A stretch of 64,000 nt of DNA from Candidatus Adamsella avium (GCA_904420445.1 CAJFVJ010000003.1:62001-126000); one strand, 5' to 3'. Shown: positions 32,912 to 42,439, counted from the stretch's first letter. The notes: generated from the letters alone by a model not told the origin. Numbers and translations: made by a program.

Positions 32912-34721
32912 AGATATAAGAGAAAAAATAAATAATATAAATAAATTTATTGAAGAATATACTTCTCTTGGTAAATCACTCTCACTGCCTGCTAAGGCTT
33001 ATATGAACTGGGGGATTTACCTCGCAAAATTAGGCGACCTTGATAGAGCTATCGAAAAATTTGAAATATCAAATCAGATGTCATCAAAGACTTCTGATGT
33101 TGTTGCAAATCTCGGGATTGCTTTTGCCAAAAAAGGAATGTATGAAGAAGCTATTTTGAAGTTCAAAGAATCTATCAGGATGGACTCTCGATATGTCAAA
33201 GGATATACCCTTCTTGCTGCTGCTCTTGCAGAACAGGGAAGGGATGAAGAGGCATGGCAGTATTATGAGAGTGCAACAAAACTTGCAAAGCACAATTACG
33301 AAACTTATATAAGCTGGGGGATTTCTCTTGCAAAGCGATGCCGGAGGGAGGAGGCTGAAGATAAATTCAGAACAGCTTATTTAATAAATTCTTCCTGCGC
33401 TCAGGCTGTTTTTCTATGGGGGGTGGTCTGCTCAGAGCTGCACAGATATGATGAAGCTGTTGAGAAATTTGATGCAACTCTCAGTTTGGAACCTGAAAAT
33501 TATGAAGCTTTTTATTATAAGGCTTTATCTCTTTTGAAGATGAATAAATTCAAAGAAGCCGAAGAAAATGCAAAACGGAGCATAAATATTCACCCTCAGA
33601 AAATTGAAACTTATATCATTCTTGCAAAATCCTATGTCGGTATGGGTGAAACTGAAAAAGCGCTCAGTTGTTTTGAAACGGCAGAAAAAGTGGAAACTGA
33701 TAATCTCGCTCTGTATTTATCCTGGGCCGAGTGCCTCTACAACGCAGGCATGTATGCTGATACAATTGATAAGCTGAAGATTGCTGAAAAATTAAGTCCT
33801 GATGATGTGACTATGGAGTATTATATGGCGCTTGCTCTCTCCAAAGCCTGTGATGTTGTTGATGCAATAAAATATATGAAGAAAGCTCTGAAAAAACACC
33901 CTAAAGACTTAACGATGATTGCTGATTTGGGAAAATTGTTTTTGCAGAGCAAAGACTATGATAAGGCTATCAGATGTTTTGATGCCGTTCGCAAGAAAAG
34001 CCGTACCAGTACACAGGTTTTTTACAACTATGCGACTGCGTACAGACTGAAGGGCAATCTTGATAAAGCTCTTGAGTATTATAATAAAATGATTGACTAC
34101 AATCCCGAGCATATTCAGTCTTATGTAGATGCTGCGATGATTTATTCTTATATGGGGAATAATAAAGAAGCCATCAGGAAGATGAGAAAAGCCTATCAGC
34201 TGAATAAAGATGACCTCTCGGTTGTTCTTGATTATGCCAAGACTTTGATGAGAGCAGGCGAATTTGTTGACGGTATAGAAAAGCTTGATTATATTCTCTC
34301 AAAAGACCCTGAGTTCATTCCTGCAAATTTATGCAAAATAGAGTCGCTTGTAGAACTCGGAAGGTATAAAGAGGCAGATGAAGTTTTGAAGGGCTTAAGC
34401 GAAAAATATCCGGAAGTTCGTGATGTCAGATTATTCTCTGCTGTATCTTTGATAGAAATAGGGGATAGGCTCAAAGACAATTCTTTTTATACAAGAGCAG
34501 TTGAAGAACTCGAATTTCTGCTCAGGGATGAACCTGACAATATTGATTATTCTTCAAATATTGCATATGCCAGAGCACGCCTTGGAGATATGGACTATTT
34601 TGAGTCAACTTTCCTCAGATTGCTCGAGAATAATCCGGATAAAAAAGAAATTATTTATAAATATTTAAAATTAGCACTCGAAAAACTTGACATTCCTGAT
34701 AGATTTGATACTTTTATATAA
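32895..34721 (+). CDS. Tetratricopeptide repeat protein
   Basis: A 608-residue protein made almost wholly of TPR helices from residue 35 onward. Typical repeats read YMNWGIYLAKLGDLDRAIEKFE, VVANLGIAFAKKGMYEEAILKFKES and TYIILAKSYVGMGETEKALSCFE. There is no signal peptide or membrane helix, so it is likely a cytosolic scaffold. It overlaps the end of the Maf gene and so belongs to the glycosylation operon; TPR proteins often hold glycosyltransferases and their targets together. A catalytic domain such as an O-GlcNAc transferase type is not visible. Confidence 0.9.
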   Translation: MKKILKDIREKINNINKFIEEYTSLGKSLSLPAKAYMNWGIYLAKLGDLDRAIEKFEISNQMSSKTSDVVANLGIAFAKKGMYEEAILKFKESIRMDSRYVKGYTLLAAALAEQGRDEEAWQYYESATKLAKHNYETYISWGISLAKRCRREEAEDKFRTAYLINSSCAQAVFLWGVVCSELHRYDEAVEKFDATLSLEPENYEAFYYKALSLLKMNKFKEAEENAKRSINIHPQKIETYIILAKSYVGMGETEKALSCFETAEKVETDNLALYLSWAECLYNAGMYADTIDKLKIAEKLSPDDVTMEYYMALALSKACDVVDAIKYMKKALKKHPKDLTMIADLGKLFLQSKDYDKAIRCFDAVRKKSRTSTQVFYNYATAYRLKGNLDKALEYYNKMIDYNPEHIQSYVDAAMIYSYMGNNKEAIRKMRKAYQLNKDDLSVVLDYAKTLMRAGEFVDGIEKLDYILSKDPEFIPANLCKIESLVELGRYKEADEVLKGLSEKYPEVRDVRLFSAVSLIEIGDRLKDNSFYTRAVEELEFLLRDEPDNIDYSSNIAYARARLGDMDYFESTFLRLLENNPDKKEIIYKYLKLALEKLDIPDRFDTFI

Positions 34722-34753
34722 GTAAATAAGTATGAGGTTAATAGGCAGAAAAA

Positions 34754-35998
34754 ATGAGTATAGTTGTTCAAAAATTCGGAGGAACCTCCGTTGCGGATTC
34801 AGAGAAAATCAAAAATGTCGCACAGGCTGTTATTAAAGAATACAACAACGGCAATCAGGTTGTTGTCGTCGTATCCGCAATGGGACACACAACTGATTAT
34901 CTCGTAGATTTGGCATCTCAGATTTCAAAAACACCGTCTTCACGTGAAATGGATATGCTTCTTGCAACAGGTGAGCAGGTTTCAATAGCTCTATTGACAA
35001 TGGCTTTGCATGAAGCAGGATATAAAGCAATCAGCATGAACGCTTCTCAGGTGGGAATTATTACCGAGAATGTTCATTCAAAGGCAAGAATTATCAAAAT
35101 AGAAACGGAAAAACTGAAAAAGAATCTGGACAATGGTATGATAGTAGTAGTAGCAGGCTTCCAGGGCGTAACCCCCGAAGGAGAAATTACTACTCTCGGC
35201 CGAGGCGGTTCTGATACCTCGGCAGTTGCTCTTGCGGCTGCATTGAATGCAACTCGCTGTGATATTTATACAGATGTTGATGCCGTATACACTGCTGATC
35301 CTCGTATAGTACCAAGAGCATCAAGATTGGATGTGATTTCTTATGAAGAAATGCTTGAACTTGCAAGAGTCGGTGCAAATGTTCTTCATCCTCGTTCAGT
35401 TGAAACAGCAAAACAGTTTAATGTTCCGATGAGGGTGAGAAGCAGTTTTAAACATGATGATGAAGGAACTTTGATTATAGGAGTAAATGATATGGAAATA
35501 TACAGACCAGTAAGCGGTGTAGCTGCTGATTTATCTCAGGTTAAGATTGCAATCTTGAATGTTCCTGATGAACCTGGATTTGCCGCAAAAATCTTTGGTC
35601 AGCTTGCAAAACACAACATCAGCGTTGATATGATTATTCAATCTTACGGTGAAAAAACACTCAAAAGAGATATATCATTTACCGTTGATGATTCTGATTA
35701 TGTAAAAGCCGTATCAATCCTTGATGAAATCAGAAAAGAAGTCGGATTTGGCGAAGTTATTATTGACAAAAACATTGCAAAAGTCAGCATTGTCGGTGCA
35801 GGCATGATTGACAGACCCGGTATTGCAGCTGATATGTTCGAAGCTATCGCTGATGAAGGCATCAACCTCAAGATGATTTCTACAAGTGAAATCAAAATCA
35901 GCTGCGTAATTGATAAGAGTTATGCAAAAGAAGCCGTTCAGGCTCTTCACAAAAAATTTGAGCTTGAATCAGAAGACATCGCTGTTGTTAACGGCTAA
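34754..35998 (+). CDS. lysC: Aspartate kinase
   Basis: Aspartokinase phosphorylates L-aspartate, the first step toward lysine, diaminopimelate, threonine and methionine. The 414-residue chain has the kinase motifs [72 protein letters not shown] and [12 protein letters not shown]. Two ACT domains follow from about residue 265 ([16 protein letters not shown] and [19 protein letters not shown]), so feedback inhibition by an amino acid end product is expected. It is a single-chain type, not fused to homoserine dehydrogenase. It works with the dapL product in the same window. Confidence 0.95.
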   Translation: MSIVVQKFGGTSVADSEKIKNVAQAVIKEYNNGNQVVVVVSAMGHTTDYLVDLASQISKTPSSREMDMLLATGEQVSIALLTMALHEAGYKAISMNASQVGIITENVHSKARIIKIETEKLKKNLDNGMIVVVAGFQGVTPEGEITTLGRGGSDTSAVALAAALNATRCDIYTDVDAVYTADPRIVPRASRLDVISYEEMLELARVGANVLHPRSVETAKQFNVPMRVRSSFKHDDEGTLIIGVNDMEIYRPVSGVAADLSQVKIAILNVPDEPGFAAKIFGQLAKHNISVDMIIQSYGEKTLKRDISFTVDDSDYVKAVSILDEIRKEVGFGEVIIDKNIAKVSIVGAGMIDRPGIAADMFEAIADEGINLKMISTSEIKISCVIDKSYAKEAVQALHKKFELESEDIAVVNG

Positions 35999-36022
35999 TA
36001 AGATTTTATTTATCGATACCAG

Positions 36023-36053
36023 AAAAGACCCCTCTTTTTAAGAGGGGTCTTTT
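36023..36053. terminator. Bidirectional terminator between lysC and the SulP gene
   Basis: AAAAGACCCCTCTT and AAGAGGGGTCTTTT form a perfect 14-bp stem with a TTT loop. The stop codon of the leftward SulP gene lies at its edge, so it serves both convergent genes. Confidence 0.8.
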
Positions 36054-37636
36054 CAAGAACAACTTTTTGTGCGCTCTGATGCTTTCTTGAGTGCATTTTC
36101 GTAGTCATAGGCTATATCTTTTTTTGTTATGAACTTTGAGAGTCCGAGTTTCAACAGATTAACAGCTAAAGACCTGTTGTTCAAAATTAAAATAACCTCT
36201 GCTTTTACATCATGAAGTCTTGAGATTATATCTTCAAGAGCAAATATTGCAGAAACATCCATTGTTTTGATATTTTTGCAGTCGACAATAAGACATTCAA
36301 CACCAAGCAGCTCTTCTGCTTTTGCAATAATATGCGATGCTGACCCGAAAAAGAAAATACCGTCGATGTGCAGAATTTTTATTTTATCCTGACATTCTTC
36401 CTGCTCAAAGTGCTCAACATCTTTTATATCTATATTCATCTGAGAGGCAACTTTTGCAGCAAACAGCAATGAGGCAAGAATTATGCCTACACCGACAGCC
36501 AGAATCAAATCATAGAATACCGTAATAAAAAATACAATGCTCATAACAAGCAAATCATATTTTGGCATGTATTTTATGAGCTTCAGGAACTTGTAGTCTA
36601 TGATATCAAATCCTACCTTAATCAAAATCCCTGATAAGACGGCAATCGGTATTTTTGATGCAAACGGTGCAAGGAATATTATGACCGATATCAACAGCAT
36701 AGAGTGAACAACTCCTGATACTCTTGTTGTTCCTCCTGATTTGATGTTTACAACCGTTCTCATTGTTGCACCTGCCCCGGGCAATCCTCCGAAACATCCT
36801 GAAAGAAGGTTACCAATCCCCTGTCCGATAAGCTCTTTGTTTGAATCATGCTTTGTTTTTGTAATCGAATCTGCGACAAGCGAAGTAAGAAGAGAATCAA
36901 CAGAACCGAGCAAAGCAAGAGTGAATGCTGTCGGAATTAGAGCAAGCAGCGTTTCAACAGGTATTTTCCCAAGTTGAAAATCAGGGAATGATGAGGGAAT
37001 TTCTCCGATTGTCTTCACATCAAAATGAAGAATAATACTCAAAATACTTACAAAAACCAGTGCAAGTAAAGCAGGTGGGATTTTTTGCGATATTTTTCTC
37101 GGGGTAAAAAATACCGTCAAAATTGTCAAAACACCTAATATTACACTTTGAACATCCAAGTTATGATAAGATTTGATGAAATCTTTAAACGCAAGAACAG
37201 GCGTGCCCTGTGACTCAAAACCAAGCAGAGGACCTGTCTGCAAAATGATTATAATCATGCCTATCCCGCTCATAAATCCTGAAATGACAGGATAAGGTAC
37301 GTAGTTGATGAGTTTGCCTATTTTGCTTATTCCTAGCAAAATTTGAAACAAACCGCCTAAAAATATAGTCCAGAATATTAATCTGAAATCACCCGGGTGT
37401 GTGGCAACAATTGATGCAACGATAACCGTCATTGGACCTGTGGGACCTGAAATTTGGGTTTGTGTTCCGCCGAAGATTGTTGCAAATAATCCGACTATGA
37501 TTGCACCATATAAACCTGATATAGCACCCAATCCGCTTGCTTCTCCGAAGGCAAGCGCAAGCGGAAGCGCAATTACACCGGCTGTAATACCTCCAAACAG
37601 GTTACCTCTCAAATTTCTTGGCAGTCCTTTTTTCAT
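36053..37636 (-). CDS. SulP family anion transporter with STAS domain
   Basis: This membrane transporter moves sulfate, bicarbonate or other anions. The 527-residue chain has about 11 hydrophobic helices, with the SulP N-terminal signature LRGNLFGGITAGVIALPLALAFGEASGLGAISGLYGAII and GGTQTQISGPTGPMTVIV, then a cytoplasmic STAS domain near residues 415-520 (ILHIDGIFFFGSASHIIAKA, TMDVSAIFALEDI). It is monocistronic between terminators. BicA-type members import bicarbonate in Cyanobacteria, and a carbonic anhydrase is encoded at 16.8 kb, but the substrate is not decidable from sequence. Confidence 0.9.
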   Translation of the reverse strand: MKKGLPRNLRGNLFGGITAGVIALPLALAFGEASGLGAISGLYGAIIVGLFATIFGGTQTQISGPTGPMTVIVASIVATHPGDFRLIFWTIFLGGLFQILLGISKIGKLINYVPYPVISGFMSGIGMIIIILQTGPLLGFESQGTPVLAFKDFIKSYHNLDVQSVILGVLTILTVFFTPRKISQKIPPALLALVFVSILSIILHFDVKTIGEIPSSFPDFQLGKIPVETLLALIPTAFTLALLGSVDSLLTSLVADSITKTKHDSNKELIGQGIGNLLSGCFGGLPGAGATMRTVVNIKSGGTTRVSGVVHSMLLISVIIFLAPFASKIPIAVLSGILIKVGFDIIDYKFLKLIKYMPKYDLLVMSIVFFITVFYDLILAVGVGIILASLLFAAKVASQMNIDIKDVEHFEQEECQDKIKILHIDGIFFFGSASHIIAKAEELLGVECLIVDCKNIKTMDVSAIFALEDIISRLHDVKAEVILILNNRSLAVNLLKLGLSKFITKKDIAYDYENALKKASERTKSCS

Positions 37637-37664
37637 AATCCCCTCAAATTAACTGATAATACTT

Positions 37665-37670
37665 ATTATA
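37665..37670 (-). promoter_or_regulatory. Candidate -10 box for the SulP gene
   Basis: A perfect TATAAT on the minus strand lies 28 bases before the SulP start codon. No convincing -35 box is seen at 16-18 bases. Confidence 0.35.
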
Positions 37671-37694
37671 GCCTAAATCAGATATTTATGTATT

Positions 37695-38423
37695 TTAGTA
37701 AAGAAAATGATTTTTGGCAGTTAATATACACAATTTTTCAAGGGTATTCCTGTATTCTTTTTTTATTTCATCTGGCAGATTTGTTTTTTCATAAACTTTT
37801 CTCAGATTATTCCATTTTTTCAACTGCTTTTTGGGAGTAGCTTTCATGTGAGCAAAAATGTTCAAGCCTTCTTCAAGGCACTCTATAGATGAGTTCATAT
37901 TATCAATTTTATCAAAAGCCGAGATAGCTTGCGCATCGATTGAGGCATGTTGTATGTGCTTCAGATAAGAAATCTGCTTTTCTTCCCAGCTTACATTCTT
38001 TTTTGAGTGAGAAACTTCTTGAACAAGATGGGAAACTCTTGAACCGAATTTTTTTTCAAGCTCTTTATACGTTGTATCAGTATCTTCTACTGTATCATGC
38101 AATATGCCTGCAATAACCGTATCTTTCCCGAAACCAGCCTTTTGAAGTTTTTCTCCTACATTTATGCAGTGCGTGACATAAGGTATTTTTTTTGTCGGGT
38201 GTTTTCTATATTTTCCGTCATGTTTTTGTATTGCAAAAATTACCGCTTCTCTTGTTTCAGGGTCAGAAAAAAGAGAACGTTTTGAGGGTATGAATACATC
38301 TCTATCAGGTGATTTTAGCAAGTTGATAGTAGGAGAGGTATAACTCTTTCTTTCTTGCGTAGGTGTTATCCCTCTAAATGAGAGAAAATTATTTGCTGTG
38401 TTAATTTTGTTTATTACTGCCAT
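37695..38423 (-). CDS. Stand-alone SpoT/MESH1-type HD hydrolase with N-terminal F-R-G tag
   Basis: The product resembles the (p)ppGpp hydrolase domain of SpoT and small MESH1-like alarmone hydrolases. Ligands are visible as VTHCINVGEKL, HDTVEDTDTTY and the aspartate in AFDKIDNMNSS, where NM matches the family DRLHNM. No synthetase, TGS or ACT domain is present. The track begins at 38480, but ATG 38423 gives MAVINKINTANNFLSFRGI, whose first residues parallel the tagged proteins at 7 and 50 kb, so I choose that start (242 residues); no clear ribosome binding site decides. Residues 19-70 form a Ser/Lys-rich linker. Activity on ppGpp is inferred; it might hydrolyse another nucleotide. Confidence 0.8.
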   Translation of the reverse strand: MAVINKINTANNFLSFRGITPTQERKSYTSPTINLLKSPDRDVFIPSKRSLFSDPETREAVIFAIQKHDGKYRKHPTKKIPYVTHCINVGEKLQKAGFGKDTVIAGILHDTVEDTDTTYKELEKKFGSRVSHLVQEVSHSKKNVSWEEKQISYLKHIQHASIDAQAISAFDKIDNMNSSIECLEEGLNIFAHMKATPKKQLKKWNNLRKVYEKTNLPDEIKKEYRNTLEKLCILTAKNHFLY

Positions 38424-38518
38424 ATTCAGTGATACCTGATTTTCATGAATCTCTAAGATGATTATATAAAAAAAGAACATAAATATAAATTGATATTACT
38501 TTTTATGTTCTTTTTTTA

Positions 38519-38668
38519 GGGATTTATATAGCAAATTCCACCAAAAATTTCCAAAACAACGTCATACTGAGCTTTAGCGAAGTATCTCAATAAAAAGGAT
38601 TCTTCTGGTTAAAACCATCAGAATGGCAGACTTTTAATAGTATCTGTGAAATTTGCTATATAAATCCC
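38519..38668. repeat. 150-bp palindromic interspersed repeat (MITE-like), copy 2
   Basis: This is the inverted second copy of the element at 14821-14970, also 150 bases. Its ends are near-perfect 23-bp inverted repeats (GGGATTTATATAGCAAATTCCAC against the same with one change). The flanking bases TTTA on both sides could be a 4-bp target duplication. It lies in the divergent gap between the HD hydrolase and the FtsH-like gene, where it may affect their transcription. No open frame is present. Confidence 0.85.
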
Positions 38669-38763
38669 TTTATTTAAGAGTTGTAAATATTTTGCCTGCC
38701 TCTATCAAAAAATAATCTTCAAGGACTTAAACCATCTGATTGGACACAAAAGAGTACTTAAGA

Positions 38764-41700
38764 ATGATTATTGAGGCAATAAACTTAAACGGGATTTCTG
38801 CAAAAAAATCTCAGAAAAAATTTGATTCAAAAAAATCTGCTGATGCAGATTTAACAAATAATTATAATTATTTGCAAAATTCAAAACAAAAAGTTGATGC
38901 GCTATCAGCATCAAACTACTTTGATATAAATTTCAAAGGGGTAGAAGAAAACAGACGATTTCGCTCAATGAAAAAAGATTTTGCTCCAAAAACCGAGAAA
39001 ATTCTTGTATATGCTACTCGTATTGCAAAAAGGTTAAACTCTCCTGTTGTTACTCAAGATCATATGTATCTGGCGATTCTGGTTGATTTGGATAAATATA
39101 TTGATGAGTTGAACAACGGTGCAAAATATGAAGAAACTTTTTCAAATGTAGGCTCTGTTCCTGTTTTGGAAGAATACCTCGCTCAGGATTACTTCAAAGA
39201 AAAAGAAGGAAGAGCAAAAATACAACCTGTAATAAAAGATGAAATCAACAATGTCAAAAAATCTATAACACAACAAGCTCAAAATAATCCAAGAGTCAGA
39301 AGATTTGGCACTCCGCCACTGTCGCCTTCTTTGATAAATGATATTTATTTCTTAAACAAAAAACTTGATGCAACTGCTCCATCTCAATCTTCTACCTCAC
39401 TGATTGATGATTCTGTACTTCTTGCCTCTCTGATTGCTTCTGACAGCAAGTCTACCCGTTCAAAAGCGCTTTCTTTTGTGAACAGACTGCAAGAGGCTGC
39501 GATGATTGATGAAGCTCCTCAAAAAGAAAAAATACATCTGCATTTTTATGATGAAAAAGCTGATAACCTCTGGAGAAACTTTGATCTCGGACGCAATATG
39601 TTTGTTCTGTTTGATAAAGATAACGAAAACGCTCCGAAATATCTTCTTCGCAGCTTTGCAAACCTCATAAACAAACCCGGGCAAACATACAAAAATTTGA
39701 ATAAAGATAATGTTGATATAACGTTCTTCAATGATAAAGCTACTTTTGAACTCATAACAAAAAAATATGAGGATGCCAAAAAAGATAAAGATAAAAAACA
39801 TATTTTTGTTCTTGATTGGGCGACGGCAGGGGCTTCTTCATCGACATTAAGAGGAATGGAAGGACGGATATTATTTACTCTTGAAGATTTGAAACTGCTT
39901 GAAAATAAAGATAAAGAGTCAAATGTTCAGTTTTTGGTTCTCTCAAACAAAGATTTTTATTATGGAACAAATCAGAATGCTCTCATAAAAAATGCCGTAG
40001 ATGACTATGGCGAGCTATCATTGCCGATTATGAACGCAGAAGATACAAAAAAAGTGCTGATAGAAAGTCCTGAGTTTATTGATAAAGCAGTGAAGAAACA
40101 AGTTTCAGAGGATGCAATCACTTTTGCGGTTGAGTTATCTAGCGCAGATGACGGTATATATCCTGAGAAAACACTTAAGCTTCTGAAAAATGTTGCATCA
40201 TATTTCGTTGAAAAAGACGAAATAACCTCAGAAGATATTGCTACTTATATCGATGAAACAAAACATCTCTCAAAAACAACCGACTCTGATGAACCGTTCA
40301 AAGTTGTGTTTAATACAGGCAAAACGCTTGATGATATAGTAGGTTCTCCTATGACAAAAGCGGAGGCTGAGAGTATTGTCAATCAGATTAAAAACAAAAG
40401 AATCGGGACAAAAGGGATGACTTTCTTCCTCGATACCGGTTCGTCTTATGGCGGTGGAAGACGTCATACTGCCGAAGCCATAGCAGGCGAAGCTGGTATT
40501 CCTATGATAACAATTAATGCCCGTGATTTTGCGATGAAAGATATCGATGCCATGTCCCAAAATGCAGGACTCTCTGAGATAAAAATCAGAAAGATTATTA
40601 ACAGTGCAAGAACACAGGCTGAGGCAAACCCGAATAAAACAGCGATGATTTTTATCGAACACTTTGATAACTTCGCATCAAATCCGCTTTATGGAATTTC
40701 TTCAATTTATGAACAAAAGGCTTTTTCTCAGCTCTTAGAAGAGATGGAAAATATCAGAAAAAATGAAGATTTGAACATTATTGTCGTCGGATCTACAGAT
40801 ATGCCTGAACTTCTCGATGAAGACATTATGAAACCGCATAAATTTCTCGATCAGGTAATCATATATTCTCCTCGTGATGTCAAAGACAGAGAGGATATTA
40901 TAAAATATTATGCCGATAAAAATAATCTCAAAATAGCAGGTGATACCGAGGAAGAAAAAAATTCTATAATAAAATCAGCAGCCGAAACAACAAGCGGTTT
41001 TACTGTTGTTGATATTTTATATATGCTCGATAAAGCAGATATAATCGCCAAAGAACGGGGTCATGACGCTATTGATAAATCTGATTTTACGGAAGCTTTC
41101 TTGCAGACAACATCAGGCAGGGTTTCATCGGTTAAAGATTCTGCTCACAGGAAAGAACTTGTGACAAAACATGAAGGCGGTCATGCCCTGACGCTGCAGT
41201 TTATGTATGACCTCGCTAAAGAGCAGGAAAAACCATGGCATGTTCCTGATAAAGTGAACTTTATCACACTTGACCCGAGAGGCGACTACGGCGGAGCTAT
41301 GTATCATAAAAATTCAGAGAATGATGAATACAGCTTCGAAAAAGTCTTCAGTGATATAATTTGTGCCTTTGGCGGGCATTCTGCGGAGAAAACATTCTTC
41401 AATATGGACGGAAGCTGGGGAATTACAGGTGATATGCAGAGTGCAACAAATACTGCAAAAATGGCCGTTCAATATATGGGATTAGGTCCCAATACAGGGA
41501 GAATATCCATCTATCCTGCAAGAAACGGGAATCTTGATATATCAGAGAAGATGAGAGATAAAATTGACTCTGATGTTGATGTTTTCTTGAAGAATGCAAA
41601 TGCTGTTTCCGATATGATTGTCAATACTTATGATGGTTTTTTGGAAGAATTCGGACAGAAATATAAAGATAGAGTAGGAACAGGCGATTGCATAATTACT

Positions 41701-41919
41701 GCAGATGAATTCCAGAAAGAACTCTACGATTGGGTAGAAAAACAGCCTGAGTCAAAGAAAAAAGAAATAGAAAAACTAAAACAAGATGTTTTGATGGTCA
41801 TTGATAAAACCAAAAAAGGTATCGTGATTGATAAAGATACTATCAGCGAAGAAAAGAAACACTACGCTCAAAATGAACATCCTCCGGTAAAGGGCGGTCT
41901 TCCTCCCGTTGATGAATAA
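38764..41919 (+). CDS. Soluble FtsH-like metalloprotease with degenerate ATPase and N-terminal F-K-G tag
   Basis: A very unusual 1051-residue protein (start ATG 38764; TTG 38740 is possible). Numbering from ATG: residues 1-60 are a low-complexity lead ending INFKG; 75-115 resemble a Clp N-domain helix repeat (TRIAKRLNSPVVTQDHMYLAIL); 240-530 resemble a ClpB first ATPase domain without nucleotide motifs; 515 onward align with FtsH (TLDDIVGSPMTKAEAESIV). Walker A is replaced by DTGSSYGGGRRHT (557-569), Walker B DE by EH in IFIEHFDN, and the Arg fingers of RPGRFDR by KPHKFLDQ. The zinc site is intact: HEGGH at 803-807 and the aspartate in GDMQSATNTAKMAV. No membrane helix is seen. ATP-independent proteolysis is possible but unproven. 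Confidence 0.85.
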   Translation: MIIEAINLNGISAKKSQKKFDSKKSADADLTNNYNYLQNSKQKVDALSASNYFDINFKGVEENRRFRSMKKDFAPKTEKILVYATRIAKRLNSPVVTQDHMYLAILVDLDKYIDELNNGAKYEETFSNVGSVPVLEEYLAQDYFKEKEGRAKIQPVIKDEINNVKKSITQQAQNNPRVRRFGTPPLSPSLINDIYFLNKKLDATAPSQSSTSLIDDSVLLASLIASDSKSTRSKALSFVNRLQEAAMIDEAPQKEKIHLHFYDEKADNLWRNFDLGRNMFVLFDKDNENAPKYLLRSFANLINKPGQTYKNLNKDNVDITFFNDKATFELITKKYEDAKKDKDKKHIFVLDWATAGASSSTLRGMEGRILFTLEDLKLLENKDKESNVQFLVLSNKDFYYGTNQNALIKNAVDDYGELSLPIMNAEDTKKVLIESPEFIDKAVKKQVSEDAITFAVELSSADDGIYPEKTLKLLKNVASYFVEKDEITSEDIATYIDETKHLSKTTDSDEPFKVVFNTGKTLDDIVGSPMTKAEAESIVNQIKNKRIGTKGMTFFLDTGSSYGGGRRHTAEAIAGEAGIPMITINARDFAMKDIDAMSQNAGLSEIKIRKIINSARTQAEANPNKTAMIFIEHFDNFASNPLYGISSIYEQKAFSQLLEEMENIRKNEDLNIIVVGSTDMPELLDEDIMKPHKFLDQVIIYSPRDVKDREDIIKYYADKNNLKIAGDTEEEKNSIIKSAAETTSGFTVVDILYMLDKADIIAKERGHDAIDKSDFTEAFLQTTSGRVSSVKDSAHRKELVTKHEGGHALTLQFMYDLAKEQEKPWHVPDKVNFITLDPRGDYGGAMYHKNSENDEYSFEKVFSDIICAFGGHSAEKTFFNMDGSWGITGDMQSATNTAKMAVQYMGLGPNTGRISIYPARNGNLDISEKMRDKIDSDVDVFLKNANAVSDMIVNTYDGFLEEFGQKYKDRVGTGDCIITADEFQKELYDWVEKQPESKKKEIEKLKQDVLMVIDKTKKGIVIDKDTISEEKKHYAQNEHPPVKGGLPPVDE

Positions 41920-42023
41920 AAAATATAAAAAAATATAAATTTTTGAAACAAACAGGCAATTTTTTATGCCTGTTTGTTTTTATATAAATATAAGGGTTAT
42001 AGTGAAAGGTTAACTTCAAGGTT

Positions 42024-42410
42024 ATGAGCAACGGAGTGAAAAATACGAGGTATGCTCAGGCAATTAACGTAAATCCTATGTCGTTATATACGCCTGACAG
42101 TATATTCAGAGCAAATCTTATGACACCTGTTTACGGTGATATGTATATTCCATCACGTCCTCTTGATAATCGGACGCTTGATAAATACGAATCACCCGAC
42201 CCATCATCTCCTATGTGGACGACAAACAAACAAATAGGACTTGCTGCAGGTGTTGCATACGGTATTATCGGTGTTCTGACCAGAGGCAAGAGTATAAAGG
42301 CAACAGGCAGGTTGCTTATGAATATAGGCAATAAAATATTCGGAGGTATTAACAGGTTTAGAACTTCAATAGCGAACTATATTATAGACAATAATTATTA
42401 TAAGCGATAA
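42024..42410 (+). CDS. Hypothetical protein with one membrane-like segment
   Basis: A 128-residue protein with a polar, Asn/Pro/Tyr-rich N-terminal part (MSNGVKNTRYAQAINVNPMS), one hydrophobic stretch of about 18 residues (IGLAAGVAYGIIGVLTRG) and a basic C-terminus. I do not recognise the family. It lies 104 bases after the FtsH-like gene in the same direction and is followed by a terminator, so it may be a partner on the same transcript. Confidence 0.6.
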   Translation: MSNGVKNTRYAQAINVNPMSLYTPDSIFRANLMTPVYGDMYIPSRPLDNRTLDKYESPDPSSPMWTTNKQIGLAAGVAYGIIGVLTRGKSIKATGRLLMNIGNKIFGGINRFRTSIANYIIDNNYYKR

Positions 42411-42418
42411 TTTTTGTC

Positions 42419-42439
42419 AAAAACCACAGCGGTTTTTTT
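42419..42439 (+). terminator. Short intrinsic terminator after the 128-residue ORF
   Basis: AAAAACC and GGTTTTT form a 7-bp stem around ACAGC, followed by further T. It lies directly after the stop codon and points rightward. Confidence 0.5.

Noticed and set aside
40270-40662. A 130-residue minus-strand ORF inside the FtsH-like gene
   Set aside because: It is antisense to a conserved domain, with no start signal or known motif.
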